Shown here piece by piece: positions 1-9,447 of a stretch of DNA of 32,449 bases. The stretch lies in assembly GCA_026415695.1 (NCBI GenBank), contig JAOAGP010000073.1:1-32449 (forward strand), read 5' to 3'. Made by a program: the position numbers and the translations under genes. The first letter of the stretch is position 1; each line of letters starts with the position of its first letter. Source of the stretch: Thermodesulfovibrionales bacterium. Lineage in GTDB: Bacteria; Nitrospirota; Thermodesulfovibrionia; Thermodesulfovibrionales; Dissulfurispiraceae. The notes under the pieces are model-generated. The model saw nothing but the letters and a program-made list of their open reading frames with translations. It searched no databases and was not told where the DNA came from.

Positions 1-41
1 TATTGGGATTTGTATAAGAAAATTGGCTAACTCTCATTTTT

Positions 42-70
42 AGATTATTTTTAAGAAATATGAGTATAAT
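42..70 (+). promoter_or_regulatory. possible promoter before dgkA-PAP2
   Basis: A perfect -10 hexamer TATAAT lies at 65-70, about 60 bases before the first gene. No good -35 sits 17 bases upstream (AGATTA at 42-47), so this is a weak call. The first 30 bases of the window read in frame 1 as a nine-residue tail ending in a TAA stop (28-30). This could be the 3' end of an upstream gene, but it is too short to judge. Confidence 0.3.
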
Positions 71-133
71 TCAAGATGCTTCAGTTTTATTAAGAAAAGG
101 CAGAGTAGGACTAATTTTTAATAGGGGTTGCTC

Positions 134-826
134 TTGAAGAGATGGTTTGAGAGTGTAAATTGTGCAATTGAAGGCATACTTCAGGCTGCAAAGACACAAA
201 GGCATCTGAGATATCATCTGTATGTGGCTGTAATAGTTCTTTTTGTTTCATACATGTTGGGTGTCAGTAGAACTGACTTTCTGATAATCTCCATTATGGC
301 AGTATTGGTCATATTTGCAGAGATGGTAAATACTGCCATTGAATACATTGTTGATTTAGTCTCACCAGAATACAACGAAAAGGCTATGGAGATTAAAGAC
401 ACATCTGCTGGGGCTGTGTTAATCACGGCATTTGCAGCAGTGGTTATTGGCTACATTGTGTTGTTTCCTTACCTAAAGGATACCTTTGAGACAGGGATAA
501 AGATTGCAAGACATTCAAAAGAGGAGATTACGCTCCTTTCAATAATAGTTGTCCTCGTTTCAGTGATAATACTGAAATCCCGCTTTGGCAAAGGTCATCC
601 ACTAAGAGGAGGTATGCCAAGTGGACACACCGCTGTTGCCTTTTCTATTTGGACAGCCGTTACCTTCATCACAAAAGACTTTACAATATCACTCTTTACC
701 TTTGTGCTTGCAGGTCTGATTGCACAGAGCAGGGTGATCGTTAAGGCACATACACCACTTGAGGTTTTGGTAGGTGCAATGTTAGGCTCATCTTTAACAA
801 CAATACTCTTTCTTATATTTAGATGA
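134..826 (+). CDS. DgkA-type lipid kinase fused to PAP2 phosphatase
   Basis: Predicted integral membrane protein of about 230 residues joining two lipid-phosphate enzymes. Residues 1-115 are a DgkA-family diacylglycerol/undecaprenol kinase, with three membrane helices and the signature EMVNTAIE at about 63-70 followed by KDTSAGAV. Residues 130-230 are a PAP2 phosphatase, with PSGH at about 162-165 and SR-x5-H at about 199-206. The usual Asp after the His is a Glu. The kinase would phosphorylate a lipid alcohol with ATP and the phosphatase would remove phosphate from a lipid phosphate or pyrophosphate, so the fusion suggests undecaprenyl-phosphate recycling; that is inference. I chose the TTG at 134 because AGGGG (123-127) sits six bases before it; the TTG at 128 abuts that site. 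The gene overlaps rnr by four bases (ATGA). Confidence 0.85.
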   Translation: MKRWFESVNCAIEGILQAAKTQRHLRYHLYVAVIVLFVSYMLGVSRTDFLIISIMAVLVIFAEMVNTAIEYIVDLVSPEYNEKAMEIKDTSAGAVLITAFAAVVIGYIVLFPYLKDTFETGIKIARHSKEEITLLSIIVVLVSVIILKSRFGKGHPLRGGMPSGHTAVAFSIWTAVTFITKDFTISLFTFVLAGLIAQSRVIVKAHTPLEVLVGAMLGSSLTTILFLIFR

Positions 827-2904
827 TAGAAAAGGGCGAGATAAAGAGATTTTTTGAAAGACACCACAAATCACCTAAATCTTTTAGGGATGTCTGCCTT
901 TATTTTAATCCTTCACCACCTGAAAGAAGGGCATTAAAAAGGCTAATCAGACAGCTTGTAGATGAAGGATTTCTTATTAGAAACAGAAAAGGACAGTATA
1001 GTCTTTTTAGTGAGGCTAAATTCTTTACAGGATTTTTTGAGGCACACAGGGATGGCTACGGCTTTGTAATACTTGAAGAGATTGGACAAAAGGATATCTT
1101 CATCCCTGCTAAATCAGTAAATGGAGCTATGGATCAAGACAAGGTTATTGTCAGGCTTGACAGTAAGGCAAGACACGAGGGATGTATTGTAAAGATTGTT
1201 GAAAGGGGGCGAAAGAAGGTTATTGGCGTCCTTGATAGAAATAGGGGTGGCTACTACATAAGACCAAAGGAAGCAAAGATTCCATATGATTTTTATGTAT
1301 CACCAAAGGACTTAAATGATGCAAGAGAAGGTGATTTTGTTATTGCAGATATTAAACAATACCCTGATGCAAGATGTTTACCCACTGCATGTAACCTAAA
1401 GGTTATAACTCCTCCAAAGTCTCCAACCGAACACTTAGACATGATTATCAGGGAGGCTGAGCTTACTGAAGAATTTTCTATAAACGCAAAAAAACTGGAT
1501 GTAAAGCCAAGGACAACCAAAAGAAAAGACTTGAGGGATCTAATCACCATTACCATTGATGGAGAAAATGCAAGGGATTTTGATGATGCAATTTCAATAC
1601 AAAAGTCTAATGATGGCTATAGGCTTTGGGTACACATTGCAGATGTTTCTGATTATGTTTTATGGGATACTCCACTTGATTTAGAAGCAAGGGCAAGGGG
1701 CAATAGTTACTACCTGCCAGACAGGGTTATCCCGATGCTGCCAAAGATACTATCTGATGATATATGCAGTCTAAAACCCCGTGTAGATAGACTTACATTT
1801 ACTGTTGAGATGCTTTTTAACAATGATGGCAAACAATTAGCATCTGATTTTTATCTTAGCATTATCAACAGCAATGAAAGGATGACATACACCACCGTTA
1901 ACGAGATTATAACAAACCCCAATTCTACTGAAGTTGACAGATATGAATATTTGATAAGAGATTTGCATCTCATGACAGAACTTTGTCAATTGTTGAGGCA
2001 AAGGCGAAAAGAAAGAGGTAGTCTTGATTTTGACCTGCCAGAACCAGAGGTTATTTTGGACATAAGGGGGAACCCTCAAGACATCATAAGGGCAGAAAGA
2101 AACCTTGCCCACAGTCTCATTGAGGAGTTTATGATAGTAGCAAACGAGTCAGTTGCAAGACATATTGAGTCATTTCAGATGCCATCAATATACAGGGTGC
2201 ATGAGATACCTGACAGAGACAGATTGGATGAGGCTATATTGTATCTTTATAACGCAGGGGTAATCAAAAATAAACACTTTGGAGGCATAAACGACCTACA
2301 CAGATTTGTATCAATGTTTACAGGACAGCCATTGAGCGAGTTGATACTAAAGAATATCCTTAAGAGTCTCAAACAGGCAAGGTATTCAACTACAAACATT
2401 GGTCACTTTGGACTTGCATCAGAGTGTTATACACATTTTACCTCACCTATTAGGAGATATCCCGATTTGGTCATACATAGGATTTTAAAGGACATCATCC
2501 TACATGGTGACATAACCTACCCAAGAGATGACAGATTTGAGACAATGCTTGATGAGATTGCATCTTCATCTTCACGAAGTGAGAGAAAGGCTGATAACAT
2601 TGAAAATAAGTCTATCAATGTGATGAGGGTTTGGTTTATGAAAGAACGAATAGGAGAGGTTTTTACAGGTTATGTAACGGATGTAATACCTTATGGATTA
2701 AGGGTAAGGCTAAACGATTATTACATAGAGGGTTTCCTTCATGTGTCACAGATAGTAGATGATTACTATTTTTATGATGATAGGGCAATAAGGTTGGTTG
2801 GTTCGCACAGAAAAAAGATTTATAATATTGGCAAAAAACTTGATGTTGTTGTGGATTCTGTTGATATGGATACATTGGAGGTGTTGTTTGGTCTGCCAAT
2901 TTAG
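823..2904 (+). CDS. rnr: ribonuclease R
   Basis: 3'-5' exoribonuclease that degrades structured RNA in the cytoplasm. The domain order is complete: N-terminal winged-helix segment (about 1-62), cold-shock-like OB domains (about 65-200), RNB catalytic domain (about 240-560) and S1 domain (about 606-690). The RNB domain carries the acidic catalytic cluster in DGENARDFDDA near residue 250 and TSPIRRYPDL near its end. At 693 residues it is shorter than the E. coli enzyme (about 813) because the basic C-terminal tail is missing, as in many other bacteria. The ATG overlaps the stop of the preceding lipid enzyme gene as ATGA, indicating translational coupling. RNase II is less likely given the N-terminal helix-turn-helix region and the overall length. 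Confidence 0.93.
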   Translation: MIEKGEIKRFFERHHKSPKSFRDVCLYFNPSPPERRALKRLIRQLVDEGFLIRNRKGQYSLFSEAKFFTGFFEAHRDGYGFVILEEIGQKDIFIPAKSVNGAMDQDKVIVRLDSKARHEGCIVKIVERGRKKVIGVLDRNRGGYYIRPKEAKIPYDFYVSPKDLNDAREGDFVIADIKQYPDARCLPTACNLKVITPPKSPTEHLDMIIREAELTEEFSINAKKLDVKPRTTKRKDLRDLITITIDGENARDFDDAISIQKSNDGYRLWVHIADVSDYVLWDTPLDLEARARGNSYYLPDRVIPMLPKILSDDICSLKPRVDRLTFTVEMLFNNDGKQLASDFYLSIINSNERMTYTTVNEIITNPNSTEVDRYEYLIRDLHLMTELCQLLRQRRKERGSLDFDLPEPEVILDIRGNPQDIIRAERNLAHSLIEEFMIVANESVARHIESFQMPSIYRVHEIPDRDRLDEAILYLYNAGVIKNKHFGGINDLHRFVSMFTGQPLSELILKNILKSLKQARYSTTNIGHFGLASECYTHFTSPIRRYPDLVIHRILKDIILHGDITYPRDDRFETMLDEIASSSSRSERKADNIENKSINVMRVWFMKERIGEVFTGYVTDVIPYGLRVRLNDYYIEGFLHVSQIVDDYYFYDDRAIRLVGSHRKKIYNIGKKLDVVVDSVDMDTLEVLFGLPI

Positions 2905-2911
2905 ATGTGTA

Positions 2912-3835
2912 ATGTTGTGTTTGTTGATTTTAATGCTTCTTCTTTGCCAAAGAGTAGAGGCAAAAAAGGTGCAGGAATTTGGTGGCTCAATCAAAATCTA
3001 TGTGGTTGATAAGGATAAAAAGACAATATACTCAACAAAAGGGCAGGTTGTTGATAAAACAGGGATAATCCTTACAGACATAAAGTCTATACAAAGATGG
3101 CTTGATGATATAAGCAATAACCTCATTGCTATAGACACATCAGGCAGGGTATTTAACATACATAGGCTAATAGCCACTCATTCAAAAGGCAGGTTTGCCA
3201 TAATAAGTTTAGATACCAATGGGGCATTATTGTATGAAAAAAAGATATCCCAAGATTACATCAAATATACGGATTTCATAGGTAAAGCCATAACGACCTT
3301 TAAGAAGAAATCTTCCTATATCCAGCCAGAAATACAGCCAAAGCAGGATACACCACCCTTAAAACCTATGGAGATTCAGCCCCCTTCAATATACACATTT
3401 GAGCATTACAAACAACAAGGCTATTTGCTCCTTTCTGAAAGGAGATACAAAGAGGCTGAGGATATGTATCTCAAGGCGTTGAGCATTAGAGGGTTAGATG
3501 TTGGCGTTCTTAAATCATTGGCATTGATTAATACCCTTTTAGGAAGATTTGAGGATGCAGTGAGATATTACAAGATGATAGCAAGATACGAAGACAGTTC
3601 CGAAATACTTAAAAAGATTTCAAACTTGTACATATTATTAGAACAATACACAATGGCTGAAAGATGCATCAAGAAGGCACTCTCTCTAAATCACTTTGAT
3701 GCTCAATTACATTACACCCTTGCGATACTTAAGATGCTTTCAGGTGATAAGGAGCAGGCTTACAAACAGTATATCACTCTTAACAAACTAAATAAGGATA
3801 AGGCAGAAGAGGTTTTTGATATACTTTTTAGATGA
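2912..3835 (+). CDS. exported TPR protein with degenerate HtrA-like domain
   Basis: A 307-residue protein with an N-terminal signal peptide (hydrophobic 2-12, likely cleavage after VEA at 17). Residues 22-105 read like the first barrel of an HtrA/DegP trypsin domain: a VVDKTGIILT strand, then a second strand set ending in RFAIISL. The catalytic His position is Lys or Ile, the Asp position is Arg or Phe, and the Ser-bearing second barrel is absent, so no protease activity is expected. A Pro-rich linker (about 138-158) leads to at least three tetratricopeptide repeats (about 163-300), a protein-binding scaffold. An in-frame ATG lies further upstream inside rnr, but I use 2912 because it starts exactly at the signal peptide, seven bases after the rnr stop. 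The likely location is periplasm or outer membrane. Partner unknown. Confidence 0.75.
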   Translation: MLCLLILMLLLCQRVEAKKVQEFGGSIKIYVVDKDKKTIYSTKGQVVDKTGIILTDIKSIQRWLDDISNNLIAIDTSGRVFNIHRLIATHSKGRFAIISLDTNGALLYEKKISQDYIKYTDFIGKAITTFKKKSSYIQPEIQPKQDTPPLKPMEIQPPSIYTFEHYKQQGYLLLSERRYKEAEDMYLKALSIRGLDVGVLKSLALINTLLGRFEDAVRYYKMIARYEDSSEILKKISNLYILLEQYTMAERCIKKALSLNHFDAQLHYTLAILKMLSGDKEQAYKQYITLNKLNKDKAEEVFDILFR

Positions 3836-3857
3836 AAATATTAAATGTGAGTATCAA

Positions 3858-4949
3858 TCAGGTGCTGTTTTTAGTTTTAACCTTGCCAAGCATCTTTACA
3901 AAGAGCAAGAGCAGGTCTGGGTCGTAGTCTGTTTTTTCTTGAGAAATTGTATTTAATGCCTGAAAGGGAGTAAAGGCTGGTTTATAGGGTCTTGATGTTG
4001 TAAGAGCATCATAACAATCTGATATGGCTATGATCCTGCTTGTTAATGGTATCTCGTTGCCACGCAGTTTGTTTGGGTATCCATTTCCAGATATCTTTTC
4101 ATGATGATGTAGGACGGGATTTATCGCATCCTTTGGAAAGGAGGGGTTTTCTTTTAATAGGTTTACTCCTTCAATAACATGCCTCTGCATAGTTTTGTAT
4201 TCAATCTCTGTTAGTCTGCTTGGTTTATTCAGTATTTCAGGGGCGATTAAAGTCTTACCAATATCATGAAGCATTGCGCCAGTTGCAAATTGTCTTATCT
4301 CCCTCTTTTTCAAACCTAAAAGAATAGATAATCCTATGCACAATACTGCTACATTTAGACAGTGGTTGTATGTGTAGTAGTCATAGTTTGACAGTGATAG
4401 CATATTAAAGAGCATCTCCTCGTCATGTATAATTGATTCTGTGATGTCAATTACTAACTCACCAATCTCCTTTACCCTTTCACCACTTCTTGGTTCTCGC
4501 AAGACTTCATCAATTATTATCTTTGAGTTTTCCCTCATAAGAACAGCCTTCATTTTTGGGCACTGAACTGCATCTGATTTGTTGTATTTTAAAAGACCGT
4601 TGACATACCTCTTAAATAGATGAACCTGTTTTTTTTGTATAGCTAATGCACAGAGATTATCTGATACAATGTCATCAATCTGTTTTTTTTCGATAATAAC
4701 AGGGTGTATCTCTGTTGCTTCAATTAATGGGATGAAGTTTAGTAGTTTTTGCTTAAATACAACAAAATCAATTAATGTGTTCTCTACGATGGATGATTTT
4801 TCTATCTGAAAGAAAAGTTCTTTTTTGTGTGCAAACTGCTTTATGGCTTGGTCATCAATTCTATCTTCTAAGGTAAGCGGAGGGGGCTGACCTGAATATA
4901 AAACCTCTTGTTTGTCCTCATCGGATATTTGTCTAAACTTTGTTGACAT
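3858..4949 (-). CDS. HD-GYP domain protein, probable cyclic-di-GMP phosphodiesterase
   Basis: Soluble 363-residue protein. The C-terminal half is an HD-GYP domain with the metal-binding and signature residues in place: YNH at 194-196, HDIGK at 228-232, H257, HHHE at 281-284, GNGYP at 289-293 and the ISDCYDALT block at about 309-317. This family hydrolyses cyclic di-GMP and so shifts cells towards motility. The N-terminal 160 residues are mostly helical and charged, do not match a receiver, PAS or GAF domain that I can recognise, and probably sense or bind something. The gene stands alone, converging on the TPR gene with 22 bases between them. There is no clear ribosome-binding site before the ATG at 4949 and no better in-frame start nearby. 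Confidence 0.85.
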   Translation of the reverse strand: MSTKFRQISDEDKQEVLYSGQPPPLTLEDRIDDQAIKQFAHKKELFFQIEKSSIVENTLIDFVVFKQKLLNFIPLIEATEIHPVIIEKKQIDDIVSDNLCALAIQKKQVHLFKRYVNGLLKYNKSDAVQCPKMKAVLMRENSKIIIDEVLREPRSGERVKEIGELVIDITESIIHDEEMLFNMLSLSNYDYYTYNHCLNVAVLCIGLSILLGLKKREIRQFATGAMLHDIGKTLIAPEILNKPSRLTEIEYKTMQRHVIEGVNLLKENPSFPKDAINPVLHHHEKISGNGYPNKLRGNEIPLTSRIIAISDCYDALTTSRPYKPAFTPFQALNTISQEKTDYDPDLLLLFVKMLGKVKTKNST

Positions 4950-5318
4950 AATTGATAGTAGTTTCTGTTAACTTAATAGGTATTGTCAAGTTAAATAAAT
5001 TCTTGCCAGATAAAAATGATTCTTAAGATATACTTTATCTTTCATGGGCAACACATGTATTTCAGTTTGCAAAGATGCTTGGAAATACCCTTGCAAGAAA
5101 CTGTAATAATCTGAGATGGTAAAGCCGCAAACATTGATGCCCTTAAGCATTCAAGGATTAACGAAGCACCAAGTGTTTTTATAACTACTCACTTTGAATA
5201 TATCTGACCATTTATTGATGAAGTTGAGACCTGATAAAATAATCAGCAGGGCTAATTTGGGTAGCATAACTTAAGATAAAAGTATCAATTAAGAAAGGCT
5301 AATCTAATGTGATGAATA
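4950..5318. other. non-coding stretch with possible decayed coding sequence
   Basis: This is the only gap above 300 bases. No intact gene is visible. On the plus strand, 5027-5113 reads without stops in one frame (WATHVFQFAKMLGN within it). After a small phase change, 5115-5204 reads open in another (NIDALKH, EAPSVFITTHFEY), followed by a TGA and a further short open run. The residue composition looks protein-like rather than random, so this may be a decayed gene, but I do not recognise the family and chance is possible. The stretch 4950-5020 presumably contains the promoter of the HD-GYP gene on the minus strand; it includes TTGACA (minus strand, near 4983-4988) but no matching -10. Confidence 0.3.
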
Positions 5319-5347
5319 ATTCCCCCTCTTGATTAAAGAGGGGGAAT
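5319..5347 (-). terminator. intrinsic terminator after acs
   Basis: Perfect 12-base inverted repeat (left arm 5319-5330, right arm 5336-5347) with a five-base loop; the stem core is CCCCCTCTT paired with AAGAGGGGG. It lies 28 bases past the acs stop codon. In the minus-strand direction it is followed by an AT-rich but not purely T tract, so termination may be bidirectional or assisted. Confidence 0.75.
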
Positions 5348-5374
5348 GTGTAGGATTTAATTTAAAACATCTTA

Positions 5375-7345
5375 CTACTGACGACCTTGTAAGAGTTCAT
5401 CCACAACAGTTGGATCGGCAAGGGTACTTGTATCCCCTAACTCCTCTACATCACCCCTTGCAATCTTTCTAAGAATCCTCCTCATAATCTTACCACTTCT
5501 TGTCTTTGGCAAACCGGGTGCAAATTGCATCTTATCTGGTGTTGCAATTGGACCTATAACAGCCCTGACATGACCAACAAGTATCTTTTTGAGCTCATCA
5601 GACGGTTGATAACCCTCTTTGAGCGTGACATATACATAAATGCCTTCACCCTTGATATCATGAGGATATCCAACGACTGCAGCCTCGGCAACTGCCTCAT
5701 GGCTCACAAGGGCTGACTCTATCTCTGCTGTGCCTAATCTATGACCAGATACATTGATGACATCGTCAATCCTACCCATAAGCCAAAAGTCTCCATCTTC
5801 ATCTATCCTTGCACCATCACCAGTGAAATACTTGCCGGGAACCCTTGAGAAATAGACATCCTTTACCCTTTTATTTTCTGGGTCTCCATAAGTTCCTCTT
5901 AAGATGCCTGGCCATGGTTTTTCAATCACGAGATATCCACCCTCATTTACTCCTGCCTTTGAGCCATCTTCTTTTAAGACAACAGGGACAATACCGGGAA
6001 ATGGTCTATTTGCAGAACCGGGTTTTAGTGTCATTGCACCGGGTAAGGGGGTAATCATTATACCTCCTGTTTCTGTCTGCCACCATGTATCAACTATGGG
6101 CAGTTTCCCCTTGCCAATATTATTGTGATACCACATCCATGCCTCAGGATTGATAGGTTCACCAACAGAACCCAACACCCTTAAGGAAGACAAATCATAC
6201 TTTGCAGGCCATGATTCTCCTTCTCTCATAAGTGCCCTTATTGCAGTTGGTGCTGTGTAGAATATGTTTACCTTGTGTTTTTCAACGATATCCCAAAATC
6301 TACCGGGGTTTGGGTAAGTAGGGACACCCTCAAACATAAGACTTGTTGCCCCATTTGAGAGCGGGCCATAAAGTATATAACTATGCCCTGTTACCCATCC
6401 AAGGTCTGCAGTACAGAAATGGATGTCTTCGTCGTGATAGTCAAATATCCATTTGAATGTTAGTTTTGCATATAAGAGATATCCTGCTGTTGTATGCAAT
6501 ACCCCCTTTGGCTTTCCAGTAGAGCCTGATGTGTAGAGTATAAACAGTGGGTCTTCTGAATCCATCTTTTCAGGTTCGCAGTATTTAGGTATGTCAGGAT
6601 CAGACATGCATTCATGCCACCATATATCCCTATTTGGCTCCATGTCCACGCCACTTGTTCTTTGGACTACGACCACCTTTTCAACTGTAGGACATTCTTG
6701 AAGTGCGGTGTCTGCATTTGCCTTAAGAGGCACTTGTCTGCCTCCTCTTACCCCTCTGTCTGCAGTGATAAGTAGTTTTGCCTTGCAGTCTTGGATCCTA
6801 TCTTTCAATGCCTGTGAACTAAACCCACCAAATACTACGCTATGTATGGCACCAATCCTTGCACATGCCAACATGGAAATGGGAAGTTCAGGTATCATCG
6901 GAAGATAGATAGTAACCCTGTCGCCCTTCTTGATACCTAATTTTTTTAGGGCATTTGCAAACTTGTTTACCTCGTAATACAGTTGCTGATATGTGTATGT
7001 TTTATAACTGCCGTCATCTGCCTCCCAGATTAAGGCAGCCTTGTTTCTTGTGGGTGTATTTATATATCTGTCAAGGCAATTGTATGATACATTCAATTTT
7101 CCACCTATGAACCATTTCACAAATGGCTTGTTGAAATCGTATTCAAGAACCTTTGACCATTTGGTATCCCAAACGAGCATCTGTTCTGCCATCTCACTCC
7201 AAAAACCTTCAGGGTCTTCAATAGATCGTTTGTAAATACTTTCGTATTCCTCCATGCTCTTGATGTGTGCCTTTGCACTGAATTCCTTTGATGGTGGAAA
7301 TGTTCTTTTTTCATCCATCAATACTGAGATTGACTCTTTTGACAT
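5375..7345 (-). CDS. acs: acetyl-CoA synthetase (AMP-forming)
   Basis: Converts acetate, ATP and CoA to acetyl-CoA through acetyl-AMP in the cytoplasm. At 656 residues it is the normal family length. Visible motifs: the ATP-binding loop [11 protein letters not shown], the acetate/AMP pocket segment [10 protein letters not shown], the hinge block [14 protein letters not shown], the [14 protein letters not shown] motif, and the C-terminal [11 protein letters not shown]. The last contains the lysine (about 619) that is acetylated by Pat-type enzymes in other bacteria, so post-translational control is plausible. A textbook ribosome-binding site (AAGGAGGT) precedes the ATG. It is the last gene of the acetate operon, 41 bases after actP and just before a strong hairpin, which fits uptake followed by activation of acetate. 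Confidence 0.96.
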   Translation of the reverse strand: MSKESISVLMDEKRTFPPSKEFSAKAHIKSMEEYESIYKRSIEDPEGFWSEMAEQMLVWDTKWSKVLEYDFNKPFVKWFIGGKLNVSYNCLDRYINTPTRNKAALIWEADDGSYKTYTYQQLYYEVNKFANALKKLGIKKGDRVTIYLPMIPELPISMLACARIGAIHSVVFGGFSSQALKDRIQDCKAKLLITADRGVRGGRQVPLKANADTALQECPTVEKVVVVQRTSGVDMEPNRDIWWHECMSDPDIPKYCEPEKMDSEDPLFILYTSGSTGKPKGVLHTTAGYLLYAKLTFKWIFDYHDEDIHFCTADLGWVTGHSYILYGPLSNGATSLMFEGVPTYPNPGRFWDIVEKHKVNIFYTAPTAIRALMREGESWPAKYDLSSLRVLGSVGEPINPEAWMWYHNNIGKGKLPIVDTWWQTETGGIMITPLPGAMTLKPGSANRPFPGIVPVVLKEDGSKAGVNEGGYLVIEKPWPGILRGTYGDPENKRVKDVYFSRVPGKYFTGDGARIDEDGDFWLMGRIDDVINVSGHRLGTAEIESALVSHEAVAEAAVVGYPHDIKGEGIYVYVTLKEGYQPSDELKKILVGHVRAVIGPIATPDKMQFAPGLPKTRSGKIMRRILRKIARGDVEELGDTSTLADPTVVDELLQGRQ

Positions 7346-7386
7346 CTTTACCTCCTTAAAGTTGATTTAGATAAATAAGATTCAAA

Positions 7387-9105
7387 CTACTCTGCACCTA
7401 TACCTATAAATGACCTAATCTTTTCATCCTCAAATTTCTTCTCAGCCTCTTTGTCTCTAAATATCAAAGACACTATTATTCCAACAACGAAGGACAAAGA
7501 CATGGAGATTATTCCGGGGTTTCGCATATCAAATATTGGTTTTGGCATCTGCTCTTTTAGATTACTAATAGCCTTTGATGCCTTCTGTTTCTCTTCTTTT
7601 ATCATCTCATCTATCGTGTTCTGTTCCTTTGTTGTAGTCCTTTGTGCCATTAGGTTATCAATCTTTATCTTTGACTCCTTCTCAATGTCCTTTATTTTGG
7701 TTTCTATTGCTTTCTTGTCACCGCTGTGTATGATATCTACCCATACTGTAGGGCTTAGTATAATCAATCCAGTAGCAAGTGCTAAACCAGTATAAATACT
7801 CGCTACCGCCCCCTTTGTAGTAAATCTTTTCCATAATATTGAAAGTAACAGGGCAGGAAAGTTAGCACTTGCTGCAACGGCAAACGCAAGTCCTACCATA
7901 AATGCAACATTCTGCCCTTTAAATACAATTCCTAGTAGTATAGCACTTACCCCAAGAAAGAGTGTGGCAGCCTTTGCAACCCTCACCTCTTCTTTCTCGT
8001 TTGCAATGCCTTTCCTTATAACCCCTACATACAGGTCATGTGAAAGTGCTGAAGCCCCAGCCAAAGTTAGTCCAGCGACAACCGCAAGTATTGTAGCAAA
8101 TGCAACGGCTGACAAGAAACCTAAAAAGGGAGTGCCCCCTAATGTCTCAGCAAGCAGTGGTGCTGCCATATTACCACCCTTGTCAATACCGGCTATTATG
8201 TCTTGCCCAACAAGCACAGCAGCACCAAAACCAATGGTAACGGTCAGTATATAAAAGTATCCAATGAAGCCAGTTGCATAAAAAACAGATTTTCTCGCCT
8301 CTTTAGCATCAGGGACGGTATAAAATCTCATAAGTATATGTGGCAATCCAGCAGTCCCAAACATCAATGCTAAACCCAATGAAAATGCCTCTAAGGGATT
8401 GGCAATGAGACCACCTGGTTCAAGGAATTTGTCTCCGTATTTTGTTACCGCTTCATTGAAAAGGTTGCCATAGTTGAAACCAAACTGTGCAAGTGTAAGG
8501 ATTACAAGTAAGGTAGCTCCACCTAAAAGTAATACTGCCTTGATTATCTGAACCCAAGTGGTTGCAAGCATGCCTCCAAACAAGACATAGGATATCATCA
8601 GTCCGCCAACGATTATTATGGCAATCTCATAAGGTAAGCCAAATAGCAGTTTTATAAGGGTGCCAGCGCCCACCATCTGTGCAATCAGATAAAATAAAAC
8701 AGTTATAAGTGAACCAGTAGCAGCCGCTGTCCTAATAGGTCTTTGATGTAACCTGTATGCCACAACATCAGCAAAGGTATATTTCCCCAAGTTCCTAAGC
8801 GGCTCAGCAATGAGGAAGGTGAGTATTGGCCATCCAACAAGCCAACCCACTGAGTATATCAGTCCATCATAACCCTTTAGGGAAACGAGCCCAGCAATAC
8901 CTAAAAAAGACGCCGCAGACATGTAGTCTCCAGCCAGTGCAAGCCCGTTTTGAAACCCTGTAATGCTTCTGCCTGCTGCATAAAATTCCTTTGTAGTCCG
9001 AGTCCTTTTTGCAGCCCAATATGTAATAAAGAGTGTGCCACTTACAAATAAAAGAAAAAACAGTATTGATTCTAAATGCACTTGTCCTATGGTTGTCTGT
9101 TGCAT
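7387..9105 (-). CDS. actP: acetate/cation symporter of the SSS family
   Basis: Sodium:solute symporter that imports acetate and other short monocarboxylates across the inner membrane. It has about 13 membrane helices and ActP-like signature stretches ([16 protein letters not shown] near 42-57, [36 protein letters not shown]). Its 572 residues exceed the usual 550 or so because of a strongly charged, probably coiled-coil segment of about 67 residues (roughly 462-528) between the last two helices, where typical ActP proteins have a short loop. The ribosome-binding site GGGTGAG precedes the ATG. The DUF485 gene ends four bases upstream and acs follows, the classic DUF485-actP-acs arrangement. 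Confidence is high for family and role, lower for exact substrate. Confidence 0.93.
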   Translation of the reverse strand: MQQTTIGQVHLESILFFLLFVSGTLFITYWAAKRTRTTKEFYAAGRSITGFQNGLALAGDYMSAASFLGIAGLVSLKGYDGLIYSVGWLVGWPILTFLIAEPLRNLGKYTFADVVAYRLHQRPIRTAAATGSLITVLFYLIAQMVGAGTLIKLLFGLPYEIAIIIVGGLMISYVLFGGMLATTWVQIIKAVLLLGGATLLVILTLAQFGFNYGNLFNEAVTKYGDKFLEPGGLIANPLEAFSLGLALMFGTAGLPHILMRFYTVPDAKEARKSVFYATGFIGYFYILTVTIGFGAAVLVGQDIIAGIDKGGNMAAPLLAETLGGTPFLGFLSAVAFATILAVVAGLTLAGASALSHDLYVGVIRKGIANEKEEVRVAKAATLFLGVSAILLGIVFKGQNVAFMVGLAFAVAASANFPALLLSILWKRFTTKGAVASIYTGLALATGLIILSPTVWVDIIHSGDKKAIETKIKDIEKESKIKIDNLMAQRTTTKEQNTIDEMIKEEKQKASKAISNLKEQMPKPIFDMRNPGIISMSLSFVVGIIVSLIFRDKEAEKKFEDEKIRSFIGIGAE

Positions 9106-9109
9106 GGTC

Positions 9110-9415
9110 TCACCCTATCTTTTCACGAATGTTTTTTACCATCGTGTCGTATTTGTTATTAGCCCAGAGGACATATATACCTGTTAGTATCCATGAAAGT
9201 ATGATTGTGCCAACTGCAATGGGTATTCCCCATGTTATCACACCATAAAATTTTGATGATAAAAAAGGTTTGTTGTAGGCTATAAGCCAAATAAAGCCGA
9301 AATACAGAAACAGCTCAAGCACTGTCAAAACAAAAGAGATGATAGTCTTTTGGCTGACAAGTGTTTTAAATTCTGGATCTTCTTGGATCCTTACCCCTCT
9401 TCTTCCCTCTGTCAT
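9110..9415 (-). CDS. DUF485 (YjcH-like) small membrane protein
   Basis: A 101-residue inner-membrane protein with two hydrophobic helices (about 25-47 and 58-82) and charged ends. The [12 protein letters not shown] start and the arrangement Q-K-x-I-x-F near the first helix are typical of the DUF485 family, which nearly always sits directly upstream of ActP-type permeases and is thought to accompany them; its exact job is not established. Strong ribosome-binding site (AAGGAGGGGG). Four bases separate it from actP, so the two are surely co-translated. Confidence 0.85.
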   Translation of the reverse strand: MTEGRRGVRIQEDPEFKTLVSQKTIISFVLTVLELFLYFGFIWLIAYNKPFLSSKFYGVITWGIPIAVGTIILSWILTGIYVLWANNKYDTMVKNIREKIG

Positions 9416-9447
9416 TTTGTTTTACCCCCTCCTTCTTGTTTTTTTGA

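Noticed and set aside
1837-2112. Open frame antisense to rnr
   Set aside because: It lies opposite the RNB domain and has no independent support.
2798-2911. Upstream start of the TPR gene inside rnr
   Set aside because: It would place about 38 residues, encoded within the S1 domain of rnr, before a good signal peptide; the ATG at 2912 fits the signal peptide and spacing.
7451-8254. Open frames antisense to actP
   Set aside because: They are mirrors of a strongly conserved gene, with no ribosome-binding sites or recognisable domains.
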